This document shows, in pieces, positions 7,283 to 15,332 of a DNA stretch of 21,225 nucleotides (positions are counted from its first letter, which is position 1; each line of letters opens with the position of its first letter). The DNA comes from CALRGL01 sp964374035. GTDB taxonomy: Bacteria > Patescibacteriota > Patescibacteriia > UBA9934 > GWF2-40-263. The notes beneath the pieces are model-generated. The model made no database searches. It saw only the letters and a program-made list of their open reading frames with translations, and had not been told where the DNA came from. The translations under genes were made by a program, and so were the position numbers. The stretch spans positions 1 to 21,225 of the forward strand of contig CAYJWY010000020.1 in the NCBI GenBank assembly GCA_964374035.1. The letters run 5' to 3'.

Positions 7283-7774
7283 CGCCGCTGTGAGCGAAAC
7301 ACTCACCATCTCAAGCCCACTCTTGATCGCTGATCGCTTCGTATAATTCGATGCCCACAACCCGACGAAAAAAAGAGAAACGGCGGTGAGACCCACGGAA
7401 ACAATGAGAGCCGCCTGCATGTTCAAGAAAAAATACGGAAGAAGAGGGACAAACCCACCGACGATATAGAACACCCCCATCACAATGCCCCCACGAAGCG
7501 GATTCCAATCGTGATCAAACGTCTTTCCACCCTGCGCATGAATCTGCCGCTCCGTTTCGATCGCAGACTTACTCGAAAGATAACTTCCAGCCGCCATCGA
7601 GACCGACTCGGCAGTAATGAGCACAAGGCCGGAGAGAATCACGATGTACACACTCTTGGATCCAACCGCGATACCGGTCACAGCACCAAGCGTGGAGACG
7701 AGAGAATCCTCAAGACCAAAAACAATCTCTCGAATGTTCTCGGCGATCTGTCGTTTAAACGTTCCTCGTTTCAT
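7283..7774 (-). CDS. VIT1/CCC1-family iron (manganese) transporter, 3' end lost in gap
   Basis: The first 164 residues are visible, starting MKRGTFKRQIAENIREIVFG. The motif REIVFGLEDSLVSTLG is the hallmark N-terminus of the VIT/CCC1 family, and AESVSMAAGSYLSSKS is the conserved end of its second helix. Membrane segments lie at about 24-40, 44-64, 99-118 and 121-141, and a fifth is expected in the gap. Family members move Fe2+ or Mn2+ out of the cytosol or into stores. Its position beside the Fe-S assembly genes fits an iron-homeostasis role (inference). The frame cannot be followed through the N run, so the end is open. Confidence 0.85.
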
Positions 7775-7799
7775 AAATCTGTAGACGACCCACGACTAA

Positions 7800-8039
7800 T
7801 TATTGATAAGTCAACTCGTTTCTACGTCGAACGAACGCAATGCCAACTTTATTTGTTTTTGGATGAAACAAAAAAATGACTCGATAGTCACCAACCTTCA
7901 CACGAAAATAGGGGGAGTTGGTCAACTTGGTAATCGCAAGCCCATCGACCTCCCCCCGCTTCAACATCTCCATCACAGCCAAAAGACGTGCACGATCTTT
8001 GCTCTTTGCTTTACGCAATACTTTTTCAATCTCGTCCAT
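7800..8039 (-). CDS. RelE/ParE-family toxin
   Basis: The protein has 79 residues. The segment YFRVKVGDYRVIF, followed by a basic VRRR near the C-terminus, is the signature of RelE-fold toxins, which cleave mRNA on the ribosome or, in ParE forms, poison gyrase. Its start lies four bases after the stop of the AbrB-type gene, so the two are translated as a pair. The antitoxin comes first, as is usual. The basic residues Lys, Arg and Arg in the core are present, so it looks intact. Which target it attacks cannot be told from sequence. Confidence 0.85.
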   Translation of the reverse strand: MDEIEKVLRKAKSKDRARLLAVMEMLKRGEVDGLAITKLTNSPYFRVKVGDYRVIFLFHPKTNKVGIAFVRRRNELTYQ

Positions 8040-8043
8040 ACGC

Positions 8044-8286
8044 CTAAAGCGTTTTTTTCAAAATGCGAATGAACTCATCGATGGGCACTGCCTTGCCACC
8101 GTTGTCACGATTCGCATCGAAAACCGTCTCCCAATGTCCATCTTCCAAATCATCAACTTCCAAAGGAGTGATGATAAGAGAATTGTCTTTCTCTTTGATG
8201 AGAAAACGATTGGTATCAAAACGCTTTCTCCACTTAGACGGAAGGGTAACCTGTCCTTTGCTTGTGGCTTTAACGATGTTGGTCAT
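8044..8286 (-). CDS. AbrB/MazE-type antitoxin (SpoVT-AbrB domain)
   Basis: The protein has 80 residues. The N-terminal VKATSKGQVTLPSKWRKRF is the swapped-hairpin DNA-binding domain of the AbrB/MazE family. The acidic middle (VDDLEDG) and the C-terminal helix (VPIDEFIRILKKTL) would wrap around the toxin. The gene stands directly upstream of the RelE-type toxin. An AbrB antitoxin with a RelE toxin is a known mixed pairing. It probably represses its own operon through the inverted repeat overlapping its start. Confidence 0.85.
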   Translation of the reverse strand: MTNIVKATSKGQVTLPSKWRKRFDTNRFLIKEKDNSLIITPLEVDDLEDGHWETVFDANRDNGGKAVPIDEFIRILKKTL

Positions 8287-8317
8287 AAAGTATGAAAGTA
8301 TTACATTCCTACTTTAT
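8285..8317. promoter_or_regulatory. Candidate operator of the toxin-antitoxin operon
   Basis: A perfect 8-bp inverted repeat, ATAAAGTA (8285-8292) and TACTTTAT (8310-8317), is separated by 17 bases. The word AAAGTAT appears once more in the middle. It overlaps the antitoxin start codon region, the usual place for autorepression. Confidence 0.5.
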
Positions 8318-8500
8318 CGGAAATCGTACTGATCGTCAATCCTTACATCGTTATTGCTTCTGTATTGTGATCGTAAGGGGATGTTTAGACGACCAGCTCG
8401 AACCGGTAACATAGTTCACCGTTTTCTTTTGTTTTCTTGCGTGCTTGATATCACGATACGGTTGCCAGAACCCCAATCAACCTACACACCTCACCATTAC
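8318..8500. other. Intergenic stretch without recognisable features
   Basis: Between the operator and the palindromic repeat I see no convincing gene, RNA or terminator. The short reading frames here overlap the repeat and show no family signature. Confidence 0.5.
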
Positions 8501-8501
8501 G

Positions 8502-8607
8502 TCCCACTTCGCTCTGACGAGCTACGTTGGGGACATCCCACTTCGCCCTCTTCCGAAGACAAGGTGGGATAAAATCCCCAACGTAGCCCTACAGGGCGAA
8601 GTGGGAT
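8502..8607. repeat. Composite palindromic repeat with two competing foldings
   Basis: A 13-bp arm at 8521-8533 pairs perfectly with 8575-8587, enclosing a 7-bp pair (8535-8541 with 8564-8570). Alternatively, the 15-base word ATCCCACTTCGCCCT (8535-8549) pairs perfectly with 8593-8607, and a partial extra copy of that word lies at 8502-8511. The right edge touches the tRNA-Cys 3' end, so the structure would be in the tRNA precursor. Confidence 0.7.
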
Positions 8608-8681
8608 GGAGGCCTGAGCGGGAATCGAACCCGCGCATCGAGGTTTTGCAGACCCCAGCGTTACCACTTCGCCACCAGGCC
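8607..8681 (-). tRNA. tRNA-Cys (anticodon GCA), CCA encoded
   Basis: On the minus strand, GGCCTGG (from 8681) pairs with TCAGGCC. The D-stem is GCG/CGC with AAGTGGTAA in the loop. The anticodon stem is GGGGT/ACCTC around CTGCAAA, giving anticodon GCA. The T-arm is GCGGG-TTCGAAT-CCCGC. The discriminator base is U, as expected for tRNA-Cys, and CCA is encoded at 8609-8607. Without CCA the gene is 72 bases long. Confidence 0.95.
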
Positions 8682-8693
8682 GTGACGGGGCTG

Positions 8694-8722
8694 AATATAC
8701 CAAAATGGAACTAGAAGATCAA
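8694..8722 (-). promoter_or_regulatory. Promoter of tRNA-Cys
   Basis: On the minus strand, TTGATC (8722-8717), a 17-base spacer and TATATT (8699-8694) lie 12 bases before the tRNA 5' end. Confidence 0.6.
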
Positions 8723-10032
8723 TGAAAGATATGTTACGCTTGTGCCATATGATACATTTTTCAGGTGAAACAAAAGGTACACAGAGTGATAGAGAGGATG
8801 ATGATTTTGGAGACATGCTTGGAGAAGTTGCCGCTGAGGACGAAGAAAATACTGCCGCTGAAAAGGCTAGACTTGGGGCGGAAAAAACAGAAGCAAAACG
8901 CAATGAACTTCAGCAAAAACTAGACGAAAAAAATATCCAATTGGCTGGGGTCAAAGAAAGAGCTGTACAAGCAAATCAAGCGGTCGATCGTGGTAAAGAT
9001 ATTCTCGCAAAATACCTTTCAGAAAATGGCGGTACTGCAGTCGTTGACGAGAAGCACGAAAAAATCAACAAGTTCATCGCGGCCGCATGGAACGCAAACG
9101 ACAAATTGCAGGCTTGTGAAACGGAAGTTCAATCCATCGCTGATGAATTAGCTAATCTTGATACACCACCAACGGATTCTGTAGAAGATGTGGTCGCGTC
9201 TGAAAATGTCGAGAAAGACGTCGGTGTCGAGGAACAAGCTGAACCCACACCACCTACCAACATTGAAACACCAACGGCACCAGCCCTAGAAGCAATCCAA
9301 GATCAAAACGGAACAACGAAAGAAATCGTCGAAACGTCACCTGAGGACTCTGCGGAAGCATTACAAAAAATCTACAAAAATTTCATCACTGCTAACGGCG
9401 TTCTCTCAAACATCAAGGAACGTGATTTTCCGTCTGTTGAAGACATGATGGATACTGCAGGAAAACGCACACAAAGCAACCAAGAACTCATTCAATCACT
9501 AGAAACATTTCAAAATAAAGGTTCCGATTCGCTTACACAACAGCAACGAGAACAGCTTACCGAACTTCTTGCGAAAGCCAACGGGGAAACACATTATGCG
9601 TTTCCACACGGACCGAAAGGATATGACTGGAGTGGACCAACCACACTTCACAACCAAATCAAGGATATTCGATACTTCATGGACAATGACGCACCCAACC
9701 TTACCAACCTAGAAGAGAAAATGGTCGTTTTGAACGGCGGTCCAATTCCTGAAAATGACTTTGACGATCGTCGTTATGGTAGTTTGAAAACATTTGCTGA
9801 ATATAGTGCAAAACTTACTCCAGAAGATAGACACACCCTTTCAAACTTTCTTTCTGAATCCATCAACAATGGCACGAAAGGACAAAAAATGGCTGGTTCC
9901 ATGCTAGAAACAAAAAAAAGAGAACTGGATCGTTCTGAACCTGCGATGCGGAATGCTGAGGAAAAACTACACAATACTCGCTTAAAACTCCGAACGTTGC
10001 AGACGTCTTTAAAAAAGAAATTTTCGCTTTAG
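8722..10032 (+). CDS. Coiled-coil protein with a Pro/Thr-rich linker, function unknown
   Basis: The protein has 436 residues if it starts at the ATG at 8722; another start is the ATG at 8749 (MIHFSGETKG). Neither has a clear ribosome-binding site. Residues about 40-160 are rich in Glu, Lys, Ala and Gln with heptad-like spacing, which indicates a long coiled coil. A Pro/Thr/Glu linker spans about 160-195. A mixed domain (about 205-400) follows, and a second basic coiled coil closes the protein at about 405-436. No membrane segment, signal peptide or catalytic motif is seen, and I do not recognise a family. The modest GC content matches the core genes next to it. A cytoplasmic scaffold-like role is only a guess. 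Confidence 0.75.
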   Translation: MKDMLRLCHMIHFSGETKGTQSDREDDDFGDMLGEVAAEDEENTAAEKARLGAEKTEAKRNELQQKLDEKNIQLAGVKERAVQANQAVDRGKDILAKYLSENGGTAVVDEKHEKINKFIAAAWNANDKLQACETEVQSIADELANLDTPPTDSVEDVVASENVEKDVGVEEQAEPTPPTNIETPTAPALEAIQDQNGTTKEIVETSPEDSAEALQKIYKNFITANGVLSNIKERDFPSVEDMMDTAGKRTQSNQELIQSLETFQNKGSDSLTQQQREQLTELLAKANGETHYAFPHGPKGYDWSGPTTLHNQIKDIRYFMDNDAPNLTNLEEKMVVLNGGPIPENDFDDRRYGSLKTFAEYSAKLTPEDRHTLSNFLSESINNGTKGQKMAGSMLETKKRELDRSEPAMRNAEEKLHNTRLKLRTLQTSLKKKFSL

Positions 10033-10047
10033 TTCCTGATTCTATTT

Positions 10048-10242
10048 CTACTCCAGTCCCAAAAATTTTCGAATTTTACTCACCTTCGACGCGTCAATTC
10101 CTTTCTGCGCCTCTAAAATAGATTCTTCTGTTCCTTTTTTGATATCAACAAATTCCTGCTGAAGGGCGCTTAATCGATTTCCCACATCTTCTAATTGAAC
10201 GAGAAGTTTATTTTTTATAGCCGAATAATCTTTCTTCACCAT
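10048..10242 (-). CDS. Small coiled-coil protein, function unknown
   Basis: The protein has 64 residues (MVKKDYSAIKNKLLVQLEDV...). Hydrophobic residues sit at heptad spacing over residues 8-45 (LL, VQLEDVGNRLSALQQEF), so it should form a short coiled coil. The C-terminus is basic. It converges with the larger coiled-coil gene, 15 bases apart, and no terminator is visible between them. An extended -10 (TGGTATGAT) lies about nine bases upstream of the ATG, so the mRNA may be almost leaderless. The clean composition supports a real gene, but the family is unknown. Confidence 0.6.
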   Translation of the reverse strand: MVKKDYSAIKNKLLVQLEDVGNRLSALQQEFVDIKKGTEESILEAQKGIDASKVSKIRKFLGLE

Positions 10243-10251
10243 AGACCAACA

Positions 10252-10257
10252 TCATAC
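10252..10257 (-). promoter_or_regulatory. Extended -10 element for the small coiled-coil gene
   Basis: TATGAT preceded by TGG stands about nine bases before the start codon at 10242, with a weak TTGAGG 16 bases upstream of it. The predicted start of transcription falls at or next to the ATG. Confidence 0.4.
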
Positions 10258-10276
10258 CACTTCAGGCATCGACCTC

Positions 10277-10304
10277 AAACAAAAGAACCCGCTTTCGCGA
10301 GCTC
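10277..10304 (-). terminator. Rho-independent terminator after the 3D-domain gene
   Basis: On the minus strand, GAGCTCGC, a GAAA tetraloop and GCGGGTTC form an 8-bp stem followed by TTTTGTTT. It lies 13 bases past the stop at 10318. Confidence 0.8.
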
Positions 10305-10317
10305 CTTTGCTGACAAG

Positions 10318-10848
10318 CTAGAACACTTCGATCGTTGTATGTTTCAGTCCGAAGATTTTGGCGTCAGCCTTTTGCTTCATCCAGATATCCATCTTGTAGT
10401 GATAACGTGCATTCATGCGATCCTCAACGTAGAACACGCGATCCCCGTAAAATTCCGGGATACGCACGCGGGTTCCAAGTGGGAGGAAGTTCGCGGCAAC
10501 AACGTTTTCAATGTCACGCTCACAGACATCGAGTCCGGAGGCGGTAATACAAGGTGTGGAGTCTGTTTGTGCGGCTTCTGACGTATAGGCCGTCATAGCG
10601 ATCGTGTACGTTTTGCGAGGAGCGGCATCGTTTGCTTCTGGCAGACGGCCATAAGGCACGGTCTGGTTTTGCATCGATGCAATCGTACGGGCAACAGTAT
10701 CACGATCGAGTCCGACGTTTTGCTCAACATCCGCGTTTGCAATGGTGGGCAAAAATAGATACAGACTGATCACAACGACCAGGGCAAGAACGCTCTCGTT
10801 CAAGCCGTGAAAACAGATTTTTGTTGCCTTATTCTTCATAACCGGCAT
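10318..10848 (-). CDS. Secreted 3D-domain protein (double-psi beta-barrel, probable cell-wall lytic enzyme)
   Basis: The protein has 176 residues. The start at MPVMKNK is set by GGAGG about seven bases upstream; a longer reading to 10863 lacks this. Residues 18-39 form a hydrophobic signal ending in ANA before Asp40, a good signal peptidase I site. Residues 81-176 match the 3D domain named after its three aspartates. The likely three are Asp96 (QTDSTPC), Asp143 (YVEDRMN) and Asp154 (KMDIWM), followed by A-x-x-FG. The same fold holds the catalytic site of MltA-type and resuscitation-type peptidoglycan enzymes. It would act outside the membrane on peptidoglycan. The penicillin-binding protein gene is divergent from it, which fits a shared wall role. 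Confidence 0.85.
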   Translation of the reverse strand: MPVMKNKATKICFHGLNESVLALVVVISLYLFLPTIANADVEQNVGLDRDTVARTIASMQNQTVPYGRLPEANDAAPRKTYTIAMTAYTSEAAQTDSTPCITASGLDVCERDIENVVAANFLPLGTRVRIPEFYGDRVFYVEDRMNARYHYKMDIWMKQKADAKIFGLKHTTIEVF

Positions 10849-11045
10849 CTCGTTCCTCCACAACCCATCATGTGACGGGATGAATCAGAAACGCTGGTTA
10901 TGATAAATAGAGGATAAACAAAAATGACCCTTTCGGGACTTCTAAAGAATACCATAAAATCGACCTTCCGTCAATCGGATTTATCCTCAGGTGACGAAAA
11001 TTCCTTCCATTTCCTTGGAAAAGAGCGTATTCTTGGTGCATCCCT

Positions 11046-14030
11046 ATGTCGCAATACACCTACAACAAACAAGGATGGAGTCCTGATCGTGGTCGCGGTG
11101 GTCATCCGAGACGAGGTCGCAAGTGGCGGTTATCCCCACAGGTTACAAAAAATCTTGTTCTTCTTGGAATCGCCGGATTGTTTGCACTTTCGCTCGTTGT
11201 CGTTATTTTTATGGCGGTTTTAAGTCGAAATCTTCCAAACCCAAACAGCCTCACGGAACGAAGTATTTCCCAAACCACAAAAATCTACGACAGAACTGGA
11301 CAAAATGTCCTCTACGAAATCTTCGGCAGTGAGAATCGAACGCTCAAAAAACTTCAAGAGGGATTTTGTCTTGATAATGATAAGATGGCATTTGATCCAA
11401 AAGGGATACCACTGTTTGCATTGCAAGCAACCATCGCCGCTGAGGACCGTAACTTTTGTCGTCATGGCGGATTTGATGTCAAAGGCCTTGCACGCGCGAT
11501 CTTTCAAAATCTTTTCGGTAATCGCGTTGGCGGATCCACACTCACCCAGCAACTTGTGAAGAATGCAATTCTTTCAAACGAAAAAACCATCTCACGAAAA
11601 GCAAAGGAACTCATCCTCTCGGTGGAACTCGAGCGTCGCTATACCAAGGATGAAATCCTTCAAATTTACTTTAATGAAATTCCATACGGCTCAACCTATT
11701 ACGGCATTGAGGCCGCGGCACAAAATTTTTACACAAAAAGCGTAAATGAACTTTCGCTCGCTCAAGCGGCAACACTTGCATCGCTTCCAAAAGCGCCGAC
11801 AACGTATCTTAACGATCCGGAAAAACTTCTTGGTCGACGCAATTACATCCTTGATCAAATGCAATCGCTTGGATTTATTACCGAGCAACAACGCGACGAC
11901 GCCAAACAAGAAGAGACGGCAATCAAACCCAGACTCTCAAATATTAAGGCACCGCATTTTGTCTTGTATGTGAAAGAACAGCTCGAAGAGACGTATGGAC
12001 GCCGAGCGGTTGAGGAAGGTGGAATGAAGGTCACAACAACACTTGATTACGACTACCAAAAAATCGCAGAAGAAGAGGTATCGAGGGGTGTTGATGAAAC
12101 TGGTGAAGCAAAGGGGTTTACCAACGCCGCACTCGTTGCAACGGATCCAAAAACCGGACAAATTCTTTCCATGGTCGGATCAAAAGATTATTTCAGTGAC
12201 AAGATCGATGGACAGGTGAATGTCACGACGCGTTTGCGTCAACCCGGCTCAAGCTTCAAGCCAATCATCTACGCAAAGTCTTTTGAAATGGGATACACAC
12301 CCAACACGGTTTTGTGGGATGTGCAGACAAAATTTCCAACGGTCACGGGAACATATACACCGCAAAATTATGACGGAAAAGAACGCGGACCGATCCGCAT
12401 TCGCCAGGCACTCCAGGGTTCGCTGAACATTCCGGCCGTGAAGGCTCTCTACCTCGTTGGCGTTGAAAATGCCTTGGATTTTGCCACATCTTTGGGCTAT
12501 TCCTCATTTGGCACCCACGCAAACTTCGGCCTCTCTCTAGTCCTCGGCGGTGGTGAAGTGAAGCTTCTTGAACACGTCAACGCCTACGCAACATTCGCAA
12601 ACAATGGAACGAACAATAATCTCGTTTCAATTCTTAAGGTGGAAGATGCGGACGGAACTATTCTTGAAGAATGGAAGCCTTCGGCCGGAAAAAAAGTTGT
12701 TGAAGAAAATACCGCACGAACCCTAACTCACGTTCTGTCCGACAACGCGGCGCGTGCGTTTATCTTCGGCCCCTCGAGTTCTCTTTATCTGGGTGATCGA
12801 CCTGTTGCGGCAAAGACGGGCACAACGAATGATTATCGTGATGGCTGGCTCATTGGCTACACACCTTCGCTCGCGGCCGGTGTGTGGGCCGGCAACAACG
12901 ACAACACGGCAATGAAGCGAGGGTCAGGTGGTGAGAATACGGCCGGACCCATTTGGAAGGCCTTCATGCGTCGTGTTCTTGAAACGAAACCCGTCGAATC
13001 GTTTGTCGCTCCATCAATCAAACAAACGGGGAAAGATGTTCTGGACGGAAACATCACAGTACAAAAAGTCATGATCGATAAAGCATCAGGGAAACGTGCA
13101 ACACCCCTGACACCGGACTCACAAAAAGAGGAACGCATTTTCGCGCAATACCATGAAATTTTGCACTACGTCGATCCATCAAATCCAACTGGACCCTCAC
13201 CGCAACAACCTGAAAACGATTCCAACTACGCGGCCTGGGAGGCGGGAGTCAGCGAGTGGATTCTTAAGCAAGAAGAGGCCACGGGAATAAAAATCACTCA
13301 AAGCGCTCCTCCAAGCGAGGAAGATGACGTCCATGTTGCAAGCAACATACCGCGTGTGACGATTCAAAGCCCGTCGGAAGGCCAAACTCTTTCTGAACGC
13401 AACATCATTGTTGAACTCACTTCGCAAGCGACTCGAGGTGTTTCGAGATTCGAGCTTTACATCGACGGCCAATTTCTCGCGAGCGACAACACAACGCCTT
13501 TTTCCTTTTCTCTGATGCTTCCAAGTACGGTGAAAAAAGGCTTCCATACACTCAAGGCCGTTGCCTACGACGATGTTGACAATGCGGGATCTGACTCAGT
13601 TGGAATCAACATTACGCAAGACGGAGCGGACGCATCGTTTGATCTTGTCGACCCAAAAAACGGCCAGACTATAGAACGAACAGAGAATACCTTTACCATC
13701 ATCGCTCAGCTAAAACAGCCAAGCAATTACTTGAGTGCCACTATTTTTGCCTCTGCGCTCAATGGAGGCGCCCGTGAAGTTATCGGACAAGTTATACAAC
13801 CCTCATCCCCATTCATCAGTCTCGACTGGACTCTGCCTCAATCAGGATCTTGGATTTTGAGCGCCTCGGCCAGACCAAAAGATGGCTCACCTGAGGCAAC
13901 CACCACCGGCGTGATCGTGCACATCTCCCCAGGACAAACAAAAACTCCAACGCTACAGACAACCGAGGATGGAGCCACAGAAACGAAGCCGGACATCTTT
14001 ACACCGGAACGTGACTTAAAGCTTTTCTAG
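11046..14030 (+). CDS. Class A penicillin-binding protein (PBP1A type) with Ig-like C-terminal domains
   Basis: The protein has 994 residues. A basic N-tail is followed by one membrane anchor at about 36-59. The glycosyltransferase (GT51) domain shows AAEDRNFCRHGG with catalytic Glu133, GGSTLTQQLVKN at 162-173, the RKAKE motif near 184 and EILQIYFNEIPYG at 203-215. The transpeptidase domain shows Ser402-x-x-Lys405 (GSSFK), Ser459-x-Asn461 and Lys590-Thr-Gly. It polymerises lipid II into glycan strands and cross-links them outside the membrane. Past about residue 765 come two beta-sandwich-like domains (PRVTIQSPSEGQ... and SFDLVDPKNGQT...), which make it longer than typical PBP1A. The start has no obvious ribosome-binding site. 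The symbol mrcA or ponA could be used, but orthology is not proven. Confidence 0.93.
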   Translation: MSQYTYNKQGWSPDRGRGGHPRRGRKWRLSPQVTKNLVLLGIAGLFALSLVVVIFMAVLSRNLPNPNSLTERSISQTTKIYDRTGQNVLYEIFGSENRTLKKLQEGFCLDNDKMAFDPKGIPLFALQATIAAEDRNFCRHGGFDVKGLARAIFQNLFGNRVGGSTLTQQLVKNAILSNEKTISRKAKELILSVELERRYTKDEILQIYFNEIPYGSTYYGIEAAAQNFYTKSVNELSLAQAATLASLPKAPTTYLNDPEKLLGRRNYILDQMQSLGFITEQQRDDAKQEETAIKPRLSNIKAPHFVLYVKEQLEETYGRRAVEEGGMKVTTTLDYDYQKIAEEEVSRGVDETGEAKGFTNAALVATDPKTGQILSMVGSKDYFSDKIDGQVNVTTRLRQPGSSFKPIIYAKSFEMGYTPNTVLWDVQTKFPTVTGTYTPQNYDGKERGPIRIRQALQGSLNIPAVKALYLVGVENALDFATSLGYSSFGTHANFGLSLVLGGGEVKLLEHVNAYATFANNGTNNNLVSILKVEDADGTILEEWKPSAGKKVVEENTARTLTHVLSDNAARAFIFGPSSSLYLGDRPVAAKTGTTNDYRDGWLIGYTPSLAAGVWAGNNDNTAMKRGSGGENTAGPIWKAFMRRVLETKPVESFVAPSIKQTGKDVLDGNITVQKVMIDKASGKRATPLTPDSQKEERIFAQYHEILHYVDPSNPTGPSPQQPENDSNYAAWEAGVSEWILKQEEATGIKITQSAPPSEEDDVHVASNIPRVTIQSPSEGQTLSERNIIVELTSQATRGVSRFELYIDGQFLASDNTTPFSFSLMLPSTVKKGFHTLKAVAYDDVDNAGSDSVGINITQDGADASFDLVDPKNGQTIERTENTFTIIAQLKQPSNYLSATIFASALNGGAREVIGQVIQPSSPFISLDWTLPQSGSWILSASARPKDGSPEATTTGVIVHISPGQTKTPTLQTTEDGATETKPDIFTPERDLKLF

Positions 14031-14195
14031 AGCCATACTCCCTGAGCAACGTCGAAGGGGGATACACCCTCGACCACACTTGGCGCGCTGTCGCCATAGC
14101 ACTTTGGCGCGTCGATGACCAAGGCTGACAGTGGCAAGCAGGCTCTCCTCGAGTCTGAGCGACCTGGGAGTTGAAGACAGACGGTATTGAATCAG
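14031..14195. repeat. Intergenic repeat region between the PBP and dnaN genes
   Basis: It contains the CCTGAGCAACGTCGAAGGGG word (14041-14060), identical to 5055-5074, and a direct repeat of TTGGCGCG at 14080-14087 and 14104-14111. There are several short inverted words but no T-rich terminator. The two flanking genes converge here. Confidence 0.55.
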
Positions 14196-15332
14196 CTACT
14201 GCTTAATGGGCATCACAACATAGCGAAACGCTTCTTGTGCATTCAATCCAGTGAGCAAACAGGGATTGGAGGCATCGATCATTTCGAATAAAACTTGTTG
14301 CGATCGAATCGCCTGAAGCCCATCGAGAAGGTAACGAAAATTCACCGTGACGGAATTGCTTGGGCCCGTGATCTCGCCAGGACACTCAGAAATATTCGCT
14401 CCGCGCGTGGCGTCTGTGGAGGAAACACGCACAACCTTCTTTTCAGGATCAAACTCAAGAGTAATATCAAAAAGGCCCGTCTTTGAAAAAAGACTTGCTG
14501 TTTTAACGGACTTCATGAAGTCATCGCGATCAAGAACAGCTTTTGTTTGGAAATTTTTTGGAATGATTTGCTCGTAATCCGGATATTTCTCATCAATCGT
14601 TCGCGAAATAAGCTCGACACCACCATAGACAAAAATCACCTGACTGTTTGACAGATGCATGGCAATTGTTGATGGAAGATCGGCTTCCTCCTTGAACACG
14701 GAAAGTATTCGTGAAATTTCCGCGAGTGTCTTTGCCGGAACAACAATAAGCAGATCTTCATCCACCCCACTGACAACCGGAATCACCTTTTCTGAAAGAC
14801 GGTAAGAATCCGTGGAAGCAAGTGTGAGTCTCCCTTCACGCTCAAGGGTCCAAAAATGCATGGAGACGCCTGTAAGCTCCGGTCGCGATTCGTTTGACGC
14901 AACGGAAAACAAAACCTGAGCCAGAGCGTTTTTGAAGTCATCAACGGGGATCTCAATCATCCGCTGTCCATGAATTTTTGGAATGAGTGGAAACTCGGAA
15001 GCATTCAAACCGTTGATCTTTGTTTTGTACCCAGCGCAAGCAACATGGATATGATCATCTTGCGTCTCAAGATGAATGATCTCGTTAGGTAAAAGTGAAA
15101 CATAATCGAAAAACAACTTCGAGGGAAGCGTGTGTTCACCTGGTTCATCCACTTTTCCTCTTACAACACAATGTACCGCCACTTCAAGATTGGTCGATGT
15201 GAAACGAATGACTCCTCCATCAGCCTTCATAAGAACATTTTGCAGGATCGGCAGGTTCACATTTTTTGTCATAAGATGTGAAGTGATGCTAAGTCCTCTA
15301 TGAAGGTTATCTCTCGTACAACTAAGTTTCAT
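14196..15332 (-). CDS. dnaN: DNA polymerase III beta subunit (sliding clamp)
   Basis: The protein has 378 residues, close to the usual 366-380. It starts MKLSCTRDNLHRGL and shows NLPILQNVLM (about 26-35), the first clamp domain with FTSTNLEVAV, the middle SRPELTGVSMHF and STDSYRLSEK, and a C-terminus ending VMPIKQ, close to the usual M-P-[MI]-R end. The dimer encircles DNA and tethers the replicative polymerase. It lies downstream of dnaA on the same strand, the classic origin order. The start has no strong ribosome-binding site. Confidence 0.95.
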   Translation of the reverse strand: MKLSCTRDNLHRGLSITSHLMTKNVNLPILQNVLMKADGGVIRFTSTNLEVAVHCVVRGKVDEPGEHTLPSKLFFDYVSLLPNEIIHLETQDDHIHVACAGYKTKINGLNASEFPLIPKIHGQRMIEIPVDDFKNALAQVLFSVASNESRPELTGVSMHFWTLEREGRLTLASTDSYRLSEKVIPVVSGVDEDLLIVVPAKTLAEISRILSVFKEEADLPSTIAMHLSNSQVIFVYGGVELISRTIDEKYPDYEQIIPKNFQTKAVLDRDDFMKSVKTASLFSKTGLFDITLEFDPEKKVVRVSSTDATRGANISECPGEITGPSNSVTVNFRYLLDGLQAIRSQQVLFEMIDASNPCLLTGLNAQEAFRYVVMPIKQ

